From JALHOM01 sp964615775 (GTDB taxonomy: Bacteria; Patescibacteriota; Saccharimonadia; Saccharimonadales; 2-12-FULL-41-12), in NCBI GenBank assembly GCA_964615775.1, contig CAZTQB010000003.1, positions 1 to 64,000 of the forward strand: a DNA stretch of 64,000 nucleotides, read 5' to 3'. Position 1 is the stretch's first letter. Every line of letters begins with the position of its first letter. The notes under the pieces were generated by a model. The model made no database searches and had not been told where the DNA came from. It worked only from the letters and a program-made list of their open reading frames with translations. Made by a program: the position numbers and the translations under genes. Shown in pieces: positions 18,499 to 27,775 of this stretch.

Positions 18499-19404
18499 TT
18501 AAGCTTTTTTCCCTATTTCGGAAATTGTTTCAGCAATATATTGACGATGCTGTACTTCAATTTTGGCTTTACGAAATTCATTTAGAAGCTGTTTTAAAAA
18601 GGCACCTTTTATATCCCACGAATCATCACTGCCTGTCTTTCCAACAATTTTTATCTTTATGCCATTTGCTCCGATATCATCGACTCGCACAAAGTGTGGT
18701 GGTTCTTTAATTTTAGATTTATATTTAGGGTCTTCACTTAAATCTTTGCCAACTCGGTCGACTATGACTGCTGCTTTATCGATATTGCTATCTAGCTTTA
18801 AGAATAAGTCTATATTGATGCCAGCGTAGCTGATAGTTTTGTTGGCAGTCCAGTTAATCTGACCATTTGGCATGTGAAATAATGTTCCGTCAAGGTTGCG
18901 AATTTGAGTAGAACGAATGCCGATTGACTCAACAGTTCCAGAAACACCATTACTTAGCTCGACTACGTCACCAACTCGATATTGATTTTCTGTGATTATA
19001 AAAACACCGCTAGTAAAATCCTTAATCAAGCTCTGAGCTCCAAATCCCAAAGCTACACCGATAATACCAGCACTGGCCAAAACAGGAGTTGTGCTAATCC
19101 CCAGCTCAGAAATAACAATTATGACAAAAACCACCAACAAGGCAGTTTTAAGTATAGTATCTATAAGGCTTCTTAGGGTATTTAGACGCTTGGTGCGGTC
19201 TATCTTGGTTGGGTAGAGATCGCCTCTGATGGTTTTGGACAAAACCTGCATAATTAAGTTTGTACCGTACTTTTTGACTAGCCAGCCGATCAGTAAAATT
19301 AATAATAATTTTACTAGATGATCACCACTCCACTTAGCTAAGCTGTGAAGTAGACTTTGGTAACCTTCTTGGGTGGTGTTAAAAATTTTTTCATCGATTC
19401 GCAT
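18499..19404 (-). CDS. Small-conductance mechanosensitive channel (MscS family)
   Basis: A 301-residue protein. N-terminal helices include LVKLLLILLIGWLVKKYG and a second at about 80-100. The pore-lining TM3 pattern GIIGVALGFGAQSLIKDFTSG is followed by the beta domain FIITENQYRVGDVVEL. It is expected to open under membrane tension and release osmolytes. Length and order match MscS/YnaI-type channels. A TATAAT on the minus strand (19416-19421) lies 11 nt before the start, so the leader is very short. Convergent with 18069. Confidence 0.93.
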   Translation of the reverse strand: MRIDEKIFNTTQEGYQSLLHSLAKWSGDHLVKLLLILLIGWLVKKYGTNLIMQVLSKTIRGDLYPTKIDRTKRLNTLRSLIDTILKTALLVVFVIIVISELGISTTPVLASAGIIGVALGFGAQSLIKDFTSGVFIITENQYRVGDVVELSNGVSGTVESIGIRSTQIRNLDGTLFHMPNGQINWTANKTISYAGINIDLFLKLDSNIDKAAVIVDRVGKDLSEDPKYKSKIKEPPHFVRVDDIGANGIKIKIVGKTGSDDSWDIKGAFLKQLLNEFRKAKIEVQHRQYIAETISEIGKKA

Positions 19405-19460
19405 AAGTTATAATAATTATAGACTAAATAAACACTAGCGTCTAAAATTAAGGAGTTATT

Positions 19461-19808
19461 ATGGATATGAATACTTACCAAGCTAAAGCATTAACTACTG
19501 ACACATTCAACGTTCCGAATGAGGTAGATCTAAAAGATTTTGGCTTGATCAATAAAGTACTAGGTTTAAGTGGTGAGTCAGGCGAAGTAGCCGATAAGAT
19601 TAAAAAAATCTTACGAAACAAAGATGGGGCGATTAAAGAGGAAGAGCGTCTAGAGATTATCAAAGAGCTTGGTGACGTTTTATGGTATCTTGCAACGCTG
19701 TCACGTTACCTCGGAGCAGATTTGGACCAAGTAGCTAAAGTTAACCTTGATAAACTAGCCGATCGGCATAAACGAGGAGTCATAAAAAGCAAGGGCGATA
19801 ATCGTTAA
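19461..19808 (+). CDS. MazG-like nucleoside triphosphate pyrophosphohydrolase
   Basis: A 115-residue all-alpha protein with the MazG metal-binding signature: GESGEVADKIKK (EExxD-like) and EERLEIIKELGDVLWYLATL (E...ELGD), plus a C-terminal LADRHKRG. It probably hydrolyses (d)NTPs to monophosphates for house-cleaning or dUTP control. The single-domain length is typical of phage/CPR MazG-like enzymes. Shine-Dalgarno AAGGAG lies about 6 nt before the ATG. Confidence 0.85.
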   Translation: MDMNTYQAKALTTDTFNVPNEVDLKDFGLINKVLGLSGESGEVADKIKKILRNKDGAIKEEERLEIIKELGDVLWYLATLSRYLGADLDQVAKVNLDKLADRHKRGVIKSKGDNR

Positions 19809-19818
19809 AGCTATATTT

Positions 19819-21117
19819 TTAATCTTGCTTGAAATAATCAATATTTTGCCTGAGCCATTCGTCTAGCGAACCGCCACCGCCACCTGAAATACAGACGACT
19901 AAATCACCATTTTTTAGATGATTTTTAATATTGATTTTTAGATTTTCATTAAATTCAGCTGGCTCGGCAACTTCTTTATTATCTAAATATTTTATCAGTT
20001 CACTTGGTGAAAGAACTGTCTCATTAGGGTCTTCGCGAGCTAAGTAGGTCGGTACCCAGTATAGTTTTTTTACACCACTAAACAACTGCCGATACTCGTC
20101 TTTGATATAGTACTGGCGGCGATTGGTTAGAGGTTCGTAAACTATCACAATATTATCTTGCCCGACTTCTTTAGCTAACTGTAGGCAGCCAGCAATCTTG
20201 GGTGGGGTATGGGCATAATCACTATAAAGCCCAGTTGCTAACTCTTCAAAACGTCGGCTGAGACCAGGGAACTGCTCCATTATTTGCTTAAATTTACTAG
20301 ATTCTTCTGGGTATATTAATTTTAGGCACTCCATTACCTGAAAGGCGTTACGACGATTAACTTTTCCAATAATACTTAACGTGTTAAGTATTTCATCGTT
20401 ATCATTAATTATCAAATCATTGCTATCAAGTTGAAAGTTGTTTTTATCAATATCGGACTGCCATACCACGTTACGAGCTGACTGGTCTATGAATTCTTGG
20501 AATGCTTGTACATACTCTTCTCTGCTAGCATAAATATCGTGGTGGTCGTAATCTACGCCAGTTATCAAGCTAATTTCTGGGCTAAAGCTTAAAAAATTGC
20601 GATCAAATTCATCGCATTCGTAGACAAAATATTGGCTTTCTGGATTGTAGCTACCCATGTCTCCAAATGAGATTTTAGCTCCGACCGAATAACTAATGGG
20701 TATGTTTAGCTGCTTGAATAGCCACACTGCCATGGCTGTAGTAGTAGTTTTGCCGTGAGTACCGGCGATTGCAATCATTTTTTGGCCAGAATCTTTTAGT
20801 ATTTTGTTTAGTAAATCGTCGCGTTTAGTTATTAAAATATTATTTTGTTTAGCAAAAGAAATTTCTGGGTGGTTAGGGTTTTCAATGCTGACGGCTGAAG
20901 AATGAACTAGTTGATCTATTTTGTTTTTGGTGTTGATTTCTGCCAAAAAAGTACTATCGTTACCGATGTATATATCATTTATGCCGTGTTTCTTAAGATA
21001 CTCTATATACTGCGAATCTTGTTTGTCAGAGCCAGAAACTTTGTGTCCCATTTGGTGAGCAATCAGTGCCAGTGGGCCAATGGCAGTACCACCAATACCA
21101 ATAAAATGAATGTTCAT
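19819..21117 (-). CDS. murC: MurC-like UDP-N-acetylmuramate ligase
   Basis: A 432-residue Mur ligase with three domains: N-terminal Rossmann IHFIGIGGTAIGPLA (3-17), central ATP-binding P-loop GTHGKTTTT (119-127) with YECDEFDRNFL, and a C-terminal ligase domain containing SDYAHTPPKI and VYEPLTNRR. The GIGG motif and the YECDE segment are MurC/Mpl-like. MurC adds L-Ala to UDP-MurNAc, while Mpl recycles tripeptide. At 432 residues I favour MurC, but Mpl cannot be excluded. It ends 11 bp from the convergent MazG-like gene. Confidence 0.82.
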   Translation of the reverse strand: MNIHFIGIGGTAIGPLALIAHQMGHKVSGSDKQDSQYIEYLKKHGINDIYIGNDSTFLAEINTKNKIDQLVHSSAVSIENPNHPEISFAKQNNILITKRDDLLNKILKDSGQKMIAIAGTHGKTTTTAMAVWLFKQLNIPISYSVGAKISFGDMGSYNPESQYFVYECDEFDRNFLSFSPEISLITGVDYDHHDIYASREEYVQAFQEFIDQSARNVVWQSDIDKNNFQLDSNDLIINDNDEILNTLSIIGKVNRRNAFQVMECLKLIYPEESSKFKQIMEQFPGLSRRFEELATGLYSDYAHTPPKIAGCLQLAKEVGQDNIVIVYEPLTNRRQYYIKDEYRQLFSGVKKLYWVPTYLAREDPNETVLSPSELIKYLDNKEVAEPAEFNENLKINIKNHLKNGDLVVCISGGGGGSLDEWLRQNIDYFKQD

Positions 21118-21222
21118 ACTTAGTAGTTTAGCTTAATTAATGTCTCCACCAAATTGTTTGATGTAAAATTTATTGACTTTAAGTTATAATAGTAAACATA
21201 AGTTAAAAAATTAAAAACAAAA

Positions 21223-22440
21223 ATGATCGATAATCTACTTTACCTAATTAGCGGCCACCATCGTCGAATTCGTCACTTAACTTTTGATGAGTTAAGTGAG
21301 TTATATATGTCGATGATGTTACGCACTTTAGCAATTAGCATTGCTGGCATATTTATACCAATTTACCTCTATAAGCAGGGCGAGAGTATACCTATGGTTT
21401 TTCTATTTTATGTGGTATTTTTTGGAGCTTTTACATTGGCAGTCTTTCCGGTAGCTCATTTAATTGCACGCTTTGGTCCCAAGCGGATAATTGTATTTAG
21501 CTTTCTGATGCAAAGTTTGGCTTTAGCCGGCTTGATTTATATGAGTAAAGTACCATTCTTGCTATCTGCAGTACTGTTAGGGTTGTCACAGTGTTTGTTC
21601 TTCTTGCCTATGCACATTGACTTTTCCAAGGTTAAACACCGTAGTCGAGCTGGCAAAGAGCTGAGCTGGTACTTTATTTCAGAGAGATTGGGTGCAGTCG
21701 CCGGACCGTTAGTTGGTGGGCTTTTGGCATATTTTTATGACATTAAGTACACGCTTCTAGCCTCAATTGTAGTTCTTGTGATAGCTAGTTTTATGCTAAT
21801 AGCTAGCAAGGAAACCATGAAAACTCATCAAAAATTGAATTTCAGAGGTTTTAAAATTAGAGAGATTAAGCGAGATTTGATAACTTATTCGGCTTTTACG
21901 ATTGATGGTGTTAGTGCCACAATTTTGTGGTCGTTTTTTATTGGTGTGGTTGTTTTTCGCGAAAACCCTTATATCACCATCGGTAGTGCCACCTCTATCT
22001 CAATAATTGTGTCTATAGTTGTAACTAAGATGATAGGCAAGCTGGTCGACAACAAAAAAGGTCGAATGTTATTACGTTACAATGCTAGCATTAATTCCAT
22101 TGGTTACTTGGTACGACCATTTGTCACTAACTATGCCGGGGTTGTCGGTATGAGCATATACAATGAAGCAGTTACGCCCGGTTATCGTATGGCTGTATTC
22201 AAAGGAGTTTATGCTGCCGCTGATGATCATCCGGGGGAGAGGATTGTTTATATGAGTGTTATGGAATTTATGGCTTCTATGTCTAGGACATTATTTTTCA
22301 TATTGGCTATGATACTGGCTTGGTATATTCAAAACGGACGGGTACTGTTTGCAGTTTTATTTGTAATTACATCTTTTTATTCTTTGGGCATATTACTAGA
22401 AAAATTTAAGGCTTTAGAGAAGCGTAAAGGATTGTTATGA
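21223..22440 (+). CDS. Major facilitator superfamily transporter
   Basis: A 405-residue protein with 10-12 transmembrane helices. It has an MFS-type loop ARFGPKRIIVFSF between helices 2 and 3, and a gap around residues 200-215 where the two halves meet. The substrate is not deducible. TATAAT (21185-21190) precedes the gene. Its stop overlaps the start of the next gene by 4 bp (ATGA), so they are translationally coupled. Confidence 0.8.
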   Translation: MIDNLLYLISGHHRRIRHLTFDELSELYMSMMLRTLAISIAGIFIPIYLYKQGESIPMVFLFYVVFFGAFTLAVFPVAHLIARFGPKRIIVFSFLMQSLALAGLIYMSKVPFLLSAVLLGLSQCLFFLPMHIDFSKVKHRSRAGKELSWYFISERLGAVAGPLVGGLLAYFYDIKYTLLASIVVLVIASFMLIASKETMKTHQKLNFRGFKIREIKRDLITYSAFTIDGVSATILWSFFIGVVVFRENPYITIGSATSISIIVSIVVTKMIGKLVDNKKGRMLLRYNASINSIGYLVRPFVTNYAGVVGMSIYNEAVTPGYRMAVFKGVYAAADDHPGERIVYMSVMEFMASMSRTLFFILAMILAWYIQNGRVLFAVLFVITSFYSLGILLEKFKALEKRKGLL

Positions 22441-23045
22441 CAAAAAGATTAAGTGCTTTGGGGCTTGCAGAGAGATCCTGGCTTAGTTATGTTTTAATCT
22501 TGGCAATATTTTTTGGAGTGGTCTGCGTATCTGCTCTAAGATCTAACTATCAAACTATGACTAAACTCCGTGAGCAGGTGGTATTGTCCGACCAGAATAA
22601 CGGCGATGTCGAAACTGCTCTGCAAAAGTTGCGTAGTCATGTGTATAGTCATATGAATACCAATTTAAGCTCTGGTTCTAACCCAATCAAGCCACCAATT
22701 CAGCTTAAAGGTCGCTATGACCGTTTGATGGCAGCTCAGCAGGAGCAAATCAAAGCCCAAAATGCTAAGGCTGCTGATGATGGCACGGCTGTATGTAGCC
22801 AGAAATATCCAGCCAGTGGCTTTAATCCAGATAGGGTTGCTTGTATCCAGCAATACGTTTCTGTCAATGCTGCTAATGATGCAACCGTGGCCGATGATTT
22901 GTACAAATTTGATTTTATCTCCCCCAAGTGGTCACCAGATTTGGCTGGTATAAGTATGGTAATCTCTATTGCTTTATTTACAGCTTACGGAGTGGGGTTG
23001 GCCACAAAGCTAGTTAAGAAAAACCTAGACGAAAAACTAATTTGA
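22437..23045 (+). CDS. Two-pass membrane protein coupled to the MFS transporter
   Basis: A 202-residue protein. A helix at about 18-36 is followed by an external loop of about 125 residues with two cysteines (AVCSQKYPASGF, VACIQQYV) that may form a disulfide. A second helix lies at about 172-193 and the end is basic. It overlaps the MFS gene by 4 bp and may be an accessory subunit. No family is recognised. Confidence 0.65.
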   Translation: MTKRLSALGLAERSWLSYVLILAIFFGVVCVSALRSNYQTMTKLREQVVLSDQNNGDVETALQKLRSHVYSHMNTNLSSGSNPIKPPIQLKGRYDRLMAAQQEQIKAQNAKAADDGTAVCSQKYPASGFNPDRVACIQQYVSVNAANDATVADDLYKFDFISPKWSPDLAGISMVISIALFTAYGVGLATKLVKKNLDEKLI

Positions 23046-23080
23046 AGTAGCTTAGTGAGCTAAAAAGTAGTTAAAAGCCA

Positions 23081-23120
23081 AATAAAATCCCCTTCATGAA
23101 GCTTAGCTTCAAGAAGGGGA
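23081..23120 (-). terminator. Rho-independent terminator for the gene at 23149
   Basis: Stem TCCCCTTC-TGAAGC / GCTTCA-AAGGGGA at 23088-23120. Read on the minus strand it is followed by TTTTATTT, which ends transcription of 23149-23835. Confidence 0.8.
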
Positions 23121-23148
23121 TATGTTACCTAACTATAACTTTATTCAA

Positions 23149-23835
23149 CTAACGTCGTGTTGTGTTGTTGGCAGCTGGAGTAGAGGTGTTGGTAGAACTA
23201 TTTGCTGCAGGAGTCGTTGTAGTAGAACTATTGTTTGTATTGGCTGAGTTAGACTCTATATTGGTGTTGTTGGTTTGAGTATTGTTTTGTTGGTCACACT
23301 TCTGGCCGCTTGGGTATTGCTTCTTGTATTCGGCAATTGCTTTAGCAACTTGACCATCATCTTTTAAGTTTTCCCAGAAAATAACTTGTTCTCGGTTGAT
23401 AACCATTTTATCAGTTGGTCCGTGTAGCTCACAACCAAGCTTTACTAGTGAGATATCGTTATTACTTGCATTGCTTTGATTTGGCTGAACTTGCTGATTG
23501 ACCCTTAGGTAATAAATACTAGACATATCAATTCGTTTAGAATTTAAGTCGTCAATTTTGCCGAAGTAAACCTGACCACCGTTTAGGAAGACTGCTTGGT
23601 ATTTATTGTTTTCTACTAGTTTGCTCTCATTAGAAGTTTCTTTCAAAAAGACCATTGATAAGATTACTATAAGAGCTAGCAATGTAACTAGCAATATAAA
23701 ACCAACTCCGCTGATTTTCTCAAAAAAAGCTAAACGACTTTCTTTTTTGCGAGAACCACCACCCGTAGGGGAAGTATTATTATCATTATTTGCTGTTGAT
23801 TGGTTGTTGCGAACACCACGGTTCATGAATTCCAT
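23149..23835 (-). CDS. Signal-anchored protein with Asn/Thr/Ser-rich C-terminal tail
   Basis: A 228-residue protein. A polar N-terminus, one transmembrane helix at about 44-67, and a folded external part of about 110 residues with two cysteines (LGCELHG, QKCDQQ) and a strand pattern YQAVFLNGGQVYFGKI. From about residue 188 to the end it is a low-complexity Asn/Thr/Ser/Pro/Ala tail finishing in TTRR. Shine-Dalgarno AAGGTGG lies 8 nt before the chosen ATG. Similar proteins with a beta core and a sticky polar tail are common on CPR cell surfaces, but I cannot name the family. Confidence 0.7.
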   Translation of the reverse strand: MEFMNRGVRNNQSTANNDNNTSPTGGGSRKKESRLAFFEKISGVGFILLVTLLALIVILSMVFLKETSNESKLVENNKYQAVFLNGGQVYFGKIDDLNSKRIDMSSIYYLRVNQQVQPNQSNASNNDISLVKLGCELHGPTDKMVINREQVIFWENLKDDGQVAKAIAEYKKQYPSGQKCDQQNNTQTNNTNIESNSANTNNSSTTTTPAANSSTNTSTPAANNTTRR

Positions 23836-24042
23836 GCATAACCACCTTTTTATTAACTATTTAATACTCAACAGTTTAATACATAACCATGATGCTATGC
23901 AAATAAATTTTAAAAAAGGGCTAAAATATCTTAAGAAATAAACACTTCCTTAATAAAACAGATATAAAATACTTGACAAAGGAAAACCGTAGGAGTTATG
24001 GTAGGGGTACCATTAGTAATCTAATCATAAGGGGAGAAGTAT

Positions 24043-24240
24043 ATGGGATACAGTCACACTAATTCTAAAGGTGTAAAATATCATCTAAACTCTAAGAAGG
24101 TAGTTCTAAGAGGTGGTAAAGAGCAAACAATTTACTATTTTTCTAAGGACGAGCGTAAGGATACTTCAACTGACCTTCCAAAAGGTATGTCAGTTAATGA
24201 AAACCCACGTAACGGATTCTTAACTGTAAAACGCGGCTAA
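24043..24240 (+). CDS. Small conserved-looking cytosolic protein (65 aa)
   Basis: A soluble, basic 65-residue protein with a beta-hairpin look (KYHLNSKKVVLRGGKEQTIY, YYFSKDERKD, GFLTVKRG). It has a strong Shine-Dalgarno (AGGGGAG), its own promoter (TTGACA 23973-23978, 18-bp spacer, TATGGT 23997-24002) and its own terminator, so it is a real monocistronic gene and probably well expressed. The function is unknown. Confidence 0.75.
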   Translation: MGYSHTNSKGVKYHLNSKKVVLRGGKEQTIYYFSKDERKDTSTDLPKGMSVNENPRNGFLTVKRG

Positions 24241-24263
24241 AGTTCATTAGTTTAACTTACTAT

Positions 24264-24302
24264 AAAACCACTTCTTTTGTTAAAGAGGTGGTTTTTATTT
24301 TT
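24264..24302 (+). terminator. Rho-independent terminator of the 65-aa protein gene
   Basis: AACCACTTC / GAGGTGGTT stem (one G-U pair) with a 10-nt loop, followed by TTTATTTTT. Confidence 0.8.
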
Positions 24303-24335
24303 ACAGATACACCGATGGTGTGCTAAATTAAAACA

Positions 24336-25091
24336 ATGAGTTATATAGTTGAGGTAAAAAATCTAGTAAAGGCTTACTCTGGCAAAAAAGTTGTCAAAGG
24401 GGTGAGCTTTAATGTTAAAAAAGGTGAGATTTTTGGAATTATTGGCCCTAATGGTGCCGGTAAAACTACAACTCTTGAGATGATTGAGGCTTTGCGACCA
24501 ATAGATAGTGGTGAGGCTAAAATTGATGGGATTGAGGTGGCCAAAAATCCTTATAAAATCAAAGAAATCATCGGAATTCAGCCTCAAACACCTGCTTTCG
24601 AAGAACATATGCGTTTAACTGAGATTTTAGAGGTTTTTGCCTCGACCTATGGACGGAAAGTCGATGCTATGCAAGCTCTTAGGAGTGTTCAGCTGGAAGA
24701 GAAAGCCAAAAGCTTTCCTGAGCAACTATCTGGTGGTCAGCGTCAACGCTTTAGTATTGCCGTGGCTTTAGTGAATAAGCCAAAAGTTTTTTTCTTAGAT
24801 GAGCCGACCACTGGTTTAGATCCACAATCGAGGCGAAATTTATGGGATTTGGTGCAAACTATTCGGAAGAAAGGCGTAACTGTTATTCTGACCACTCATT
24901 ACATGGATGAAGCCGAACTGCTGTGTGATCGAATCGCAATCATGGATAACGGCAAAATCATTGCTCTCGATACGCCCAATGCTATGATAAAAAATCTGTT
25001 AGCAAGAGGCTTTAAGAAGAAACAGCATGTCAAACAGGCTAGCCTGGAGGATGTGTTTATTGATTTAACAGGGAAGGAATTGAGGGACTAG
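24336..25091 (+). CDS. ABC transporter ATP-binding subunit
   Basis: A 251-residue ABC ATPase: Walker A GPNGAGKTT (37-45), signature LSGGQ (131-135), Walker B FFLDEPTTGLD (D155/E156) and an H-loop in TTHYMDEAE. It belongs to the drug/Nod-factor/ABC-2 export class (CcmA-like). It ends 4 bp before the permease gene, so the two form one exporter. A TAAATT -10-like box lies 6 nt before the ATG and no Shine-Dalgarno is visible, so the mRNA is possibly leaderless. Confidence 0.93.
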   Translation: MSYIVEVKNLVKAYSGKKVVKGVSFNVKKGEIFGIIGPNGAGKTTTLEMIEALRPIDSGEAKIDGIEVAKNPYKIKEIIGIQPQTPAFEEHMRLTEILEVFASTYGRKVDAMQALRSVQLEEKAKSFPEQLSGGQRQRFSIAVALVNKPKVFFLDEPTTGLDPQSRRNLWDLVQTIRKKGVTVILTTHYMDEAELLCDRIAIMDNGKIIALDTPNAMIKNLLARGFKKKQHVKQASLEDVFIDLTGKELRD

Positions 25092-25095
25092 AGTT

Positions 25096-26196
25096 ATGAA
25101 AAGCAAATTTTTACCTGTATTCATAATCGCAAAAAATAATTTAAGACAACTTTTTCGCGACAAAGTCGCAATTTTCTTTACAATTTTGTTTCCTCTAATC
25201 TTCTTGTTTGTTTTTGGGGGTTTTTTTGGCAAAGGCAATAATGTCAATTTTAAGGTAGCGATAATTAACGAATCAAGCTCAGAGTTTGCCAAAAATTTTG
25301 AATCGGTAATTAAAGATGAGAAGATTTTTAAAGTTCAGCCAGTGAGCGGACTCGAAGATGCTAAAACCAAGCTAAATCGTAGTGAAGTTGACTCTGTGAT
25401 AGTTTTGCCAAGTAGTTTTGGTCAAGTAAAAGACGACAAGCCATCAGGCGAGGCCAAGATACTATATACCGAGGCCAATGCTTCGGCTGCTCAAGCATTG
25501 AAACCTGCTATCGAGGCTAGTTTCAAGGAGATTAATAACAAAATTTCACCTTCAACAACTCCTTTTACTGTAACAACTCAGTCAACTGCCACTGAAGGCC
25601 TAACTCAGTTTGACTATATTTTTGCTGGACTTTTAGGATTTGCAATTATGTCGTTAGGTATATTTGGGCCGATTAACGTCTACCCAAAGCTTAAACAGAC
25701 AGGAGTACTGCGTCGTTTTCAGAGTACGCCAATAAGAGTTTGGCAATATTTTGTCGGCAATGTGTTGTCTAACTCGATAACAGGACTAGTGTCGGTGACT
25801 ACAATGTTTATAGTAGCATTAAGTTTTTTTCATCTGAAAATGCGAGGCGATTACCTTAGTTTAATCGTACTTGTAATTTTAAGTACAGCAGTACTATTCG
25901 GTATCGGTTTAGCAGTGGGTGGTTGGGCAAAAAACGAATCACAGGCTGCACCACTGGGCAATATTGTGGCGTTCCCAATGATGTTTTTGTCTGGTTCGTT
26001 CTTCCCGAGGTTTTTGATGCCACAGTGGTTACAGGATGTTACGCAGTATATCCCGTTAACTCCGGTAATCGATGGAGCTAGAATGATTATTACCGAAGGT
26101 AAAACTTTGTTTGATATCATGCCACAAGTTGGCCTAATTGCTCTTTGGGGAGTAGTAGTTTATCTGATAGCGTTTAGAGTTTTCCGCTGGGAGTAA
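25096..26196 (+). CDS. ABC-2 type permease
   Basis: A 366-residue membrane protein. One N-terminal helix (about 23-43), an external domain of about 120 residues (VAIINESSSEFAKNFESV), then five helices containing the ABC-2 signature region around LRRFQSTPIRVWQYF and PMMFLSGSFFPRFLMP. It pairs with the ATPase 4 bp upstream to export an unknown substrate (lipid, polysaccharide or drug). Confidence 0.9.
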   Translation: MKSKFLPVFIIAKNNLRQLFRDKVAIFFTILFPLIFLFVFGGFFGKGNNVNFKVAIINESSSEFAKNFESVIKDEKIFKVQPVSGLEDAKTKLNRSEVDSVIVLPSSFGQVKDDKPSGEAKILYTEANASAAQALKPAIEASFKEINNKISPSTTPFTVTTQSTATEGLTQFDYIFAGLLGFAIMSLGIFGPINVYPKLKQTGVLRRFQSTPIRVWQYFVGNVLSNSITGLVSVTTMFIVALSFFHLKMRGDYLSLIVLVILSTAVLFGIGLAVGGWAKNESQAAPLGNIVAFPMMFLSGSFFPRFLMPQWLQDVTQYIPLTPVIDGARMIITEGKTLFDIMPQVGLIALWGVVVYLIAFRVFRWE

Positions 26197-26198
26197 CT

Positions 26199-27161
26199 TT
26201 GAACCAAACTTTATTTAATTTGCCACGGCCATTTACGGTTCTGGCTCCGATGGACGATGTAACAGATACGGTATTTCGGCAAATTGTGGCTGGCTGCTCG
26301 CCCCCAGACTTATTTTTTACAGAATTTGCTAATGTCGAGGCTCTAACTTCTACTCGGGGTCGCGAAGCAACTATGAAGCGTTTAATTTTTACAGATAAAG
26401 AAAAACCACTAATTGCTCAAATTTGGGGTAAAAGCCCAGACAATTTTAGGCAGGTAGCTAGCGAGCTAGCAACGGCCGGTTTTGCGGGGTTAGATCTAAA
26501 TTTTGGTTGCCCGGATAAAAAAGTGGTTAAAAATGGTTGCGGCGGCGGAACTATTAATTACCCGGATCATGCTAAAGCGATTATCGATGCTACCAGGGAC
26601 GGTTTGGCTGGCAGATTGCCTCTAAGCGTTAAAACTAGGCTTGGTATGCTAGATTACGATGAAGCTTGGATTAGATTTTTGCTAGAGCAAAAACTAGATA
26701 TGCTAACCGTACATCTTAGAACTGTTCGTGAGATGTCCAAATACCCAGCTCGCTGGCAACAACATGCCCTGCAGATTAAACACCTGCGTGATGAGATATC
26801 GCCCTCAACTCTGTTGGTCGGTAATGGCGATGTTTTGACTTATAAACAGGCTATGGAGCTTGCCGAAAACTACACTTACGATGGCATAATGATTGGTCGT
26901 GGCGTGTTCCAAGATCCGTATGTTTTTAGCCCAAAATCGCCTTGGTCTGAAGCATCTGATAGTGAGAAGATTGAGCTATATAAAAAGCACCTTCTTCTGT
27001 TTGCTCAGAATTATCCAAATCGTGAGAGGAGCTTCGATACAATCAAGAAATTTTGCAAAATTTATATCAATAATTTTGCTGGAGCCAGTGAGCTGCGGGC
27101 AAAACTTATGCTTTGTAAAAGCACCGACGAAACCTTAAATCTATTGCAAAACCATAACTAG
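26199..27161 (+). CDS. tRNA-dihydrouridine synthase
   Basis: A 320-residue FMN TIM-barrel enzyme that reduces uridines in the tRNA D-loop. Motifs: VLAPMDDVTD for FMN, NFGCPDKKVVKNGCGGG with catalytic Cys114, and KTRLG, HLRT and GDVLT strands. The start is TTG at 26199, 2 bp after the permease stop, and no better upstream start exists. It is closest by eye to DusB, but subtype assignment needs a tree. Confidence 0.9.
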   Translation: MNQTLFNLPRPFTVLAPMDDVTDTVFRQIVAGCSPPDLFFTEFANVEALTSTRGREATMKRLIFTDKEKPLIAQIWGKSPDNFRQVASELATAGFAGLDLNFGCPDKKVVKNGCGGGTINYPDHAKAIIDATRDGLAGRLPLSVKTRLGMLDYDEAWIRFLLEQKLDMLTVHLRTVREMSKYPARWQQHALQIKHLRDEISPSTLLVGNGDVLTYKQAMELAENYTYDGIMIGRGVFQDPYVFSPKSPWSEASDSEKIELYKKHLLLFAQNYPNRERSFDTIKKFCKIYINNFAGASELRAKLMLCKSTDETLNLLQNHN

Positions 27162-27172
27162 TATGCTATAAT
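27144..27172 (+). promoter_or_regulatory. Leaderless-type promoter of the gene at 27180
   Basis: TTGCAA (27144-27149), a 17-bp spacer and extended -10 TGCTATAAT (hexamer 27167-27172). The ATG lies 7 nt downstream. Confidence 0.75.
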
Positions 27173-27179
27173 ATAGTAT

Positions 27180-27497
27180 ATGAAATCTCCAGAAACAAAC
27201 ACACAAACAACCAGTACACCTGAAAATACTCAGCTTTCGTTTGGCGAAGCAGATGATCGTAGAACTGCAGGAGCTTGGTGTGGATATCTCGCAAGGGCAG
27301 CTTTTCATGCTGGAAAATTTTCTGAAGGTGGTGAGATTATGTCAGAATTTGCAAAAGATTTCCTCCGCCCTCCCGAAGACTGTCCGTTGGGAAATGTGAC
27401 ACCAACCGGGTTTTACAGGCAAGAAGACACAGGGTCATTAACGCCTAGACAGCAAATGTTAACCGATGGCCCACCACGTCACGTTCAAAAAAACTAA
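27180..27497 (+). CDS. Hypothetical soluble protein (105 aa)
   Basis: A polar protein without membrane segments. It contains a helical centre (AGAWCGYLARAAFHAGKFSE) and Pro-rich C-terminal half (RPPEDCPLGNVTPTG). It has an excellent promoter placed so that the ATG would be at or next to the transcript start. It stands alone before tRNA-Ile2. No family is recognised. Confidence 0.65.
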   Translation: MKSPETNTQTTSTPENTQLSFGEADDRRTAGAWCGYLARAAFHAGKFSEGGEIMSEFAKDFLRPPEDCPLGNVTPTGFYRQEDTGSLTPRQQMLTDGPPRHVQKN

Positions 27498-27590
27498 AGA
27501 GTAATAAAAAAGATTTTCCCAAGAATTTGCTTTTTTAGGGCAAAATAAAAAACCATTTGTATCATTAGTTGAGTCAAAGTCATTTTAGCG

Positions 27591-27666
<76 letters not shown>

Positions 27667-27775
27667 ATAAGATGAATGCTTGAAGCCTAATCTCAATAGA
27701 AGTTAATTATAACAGATGAGATTATATTATATAAGCCTGTCTGCTAGAAAGAATGTTAGAATTAATCCTATAAAG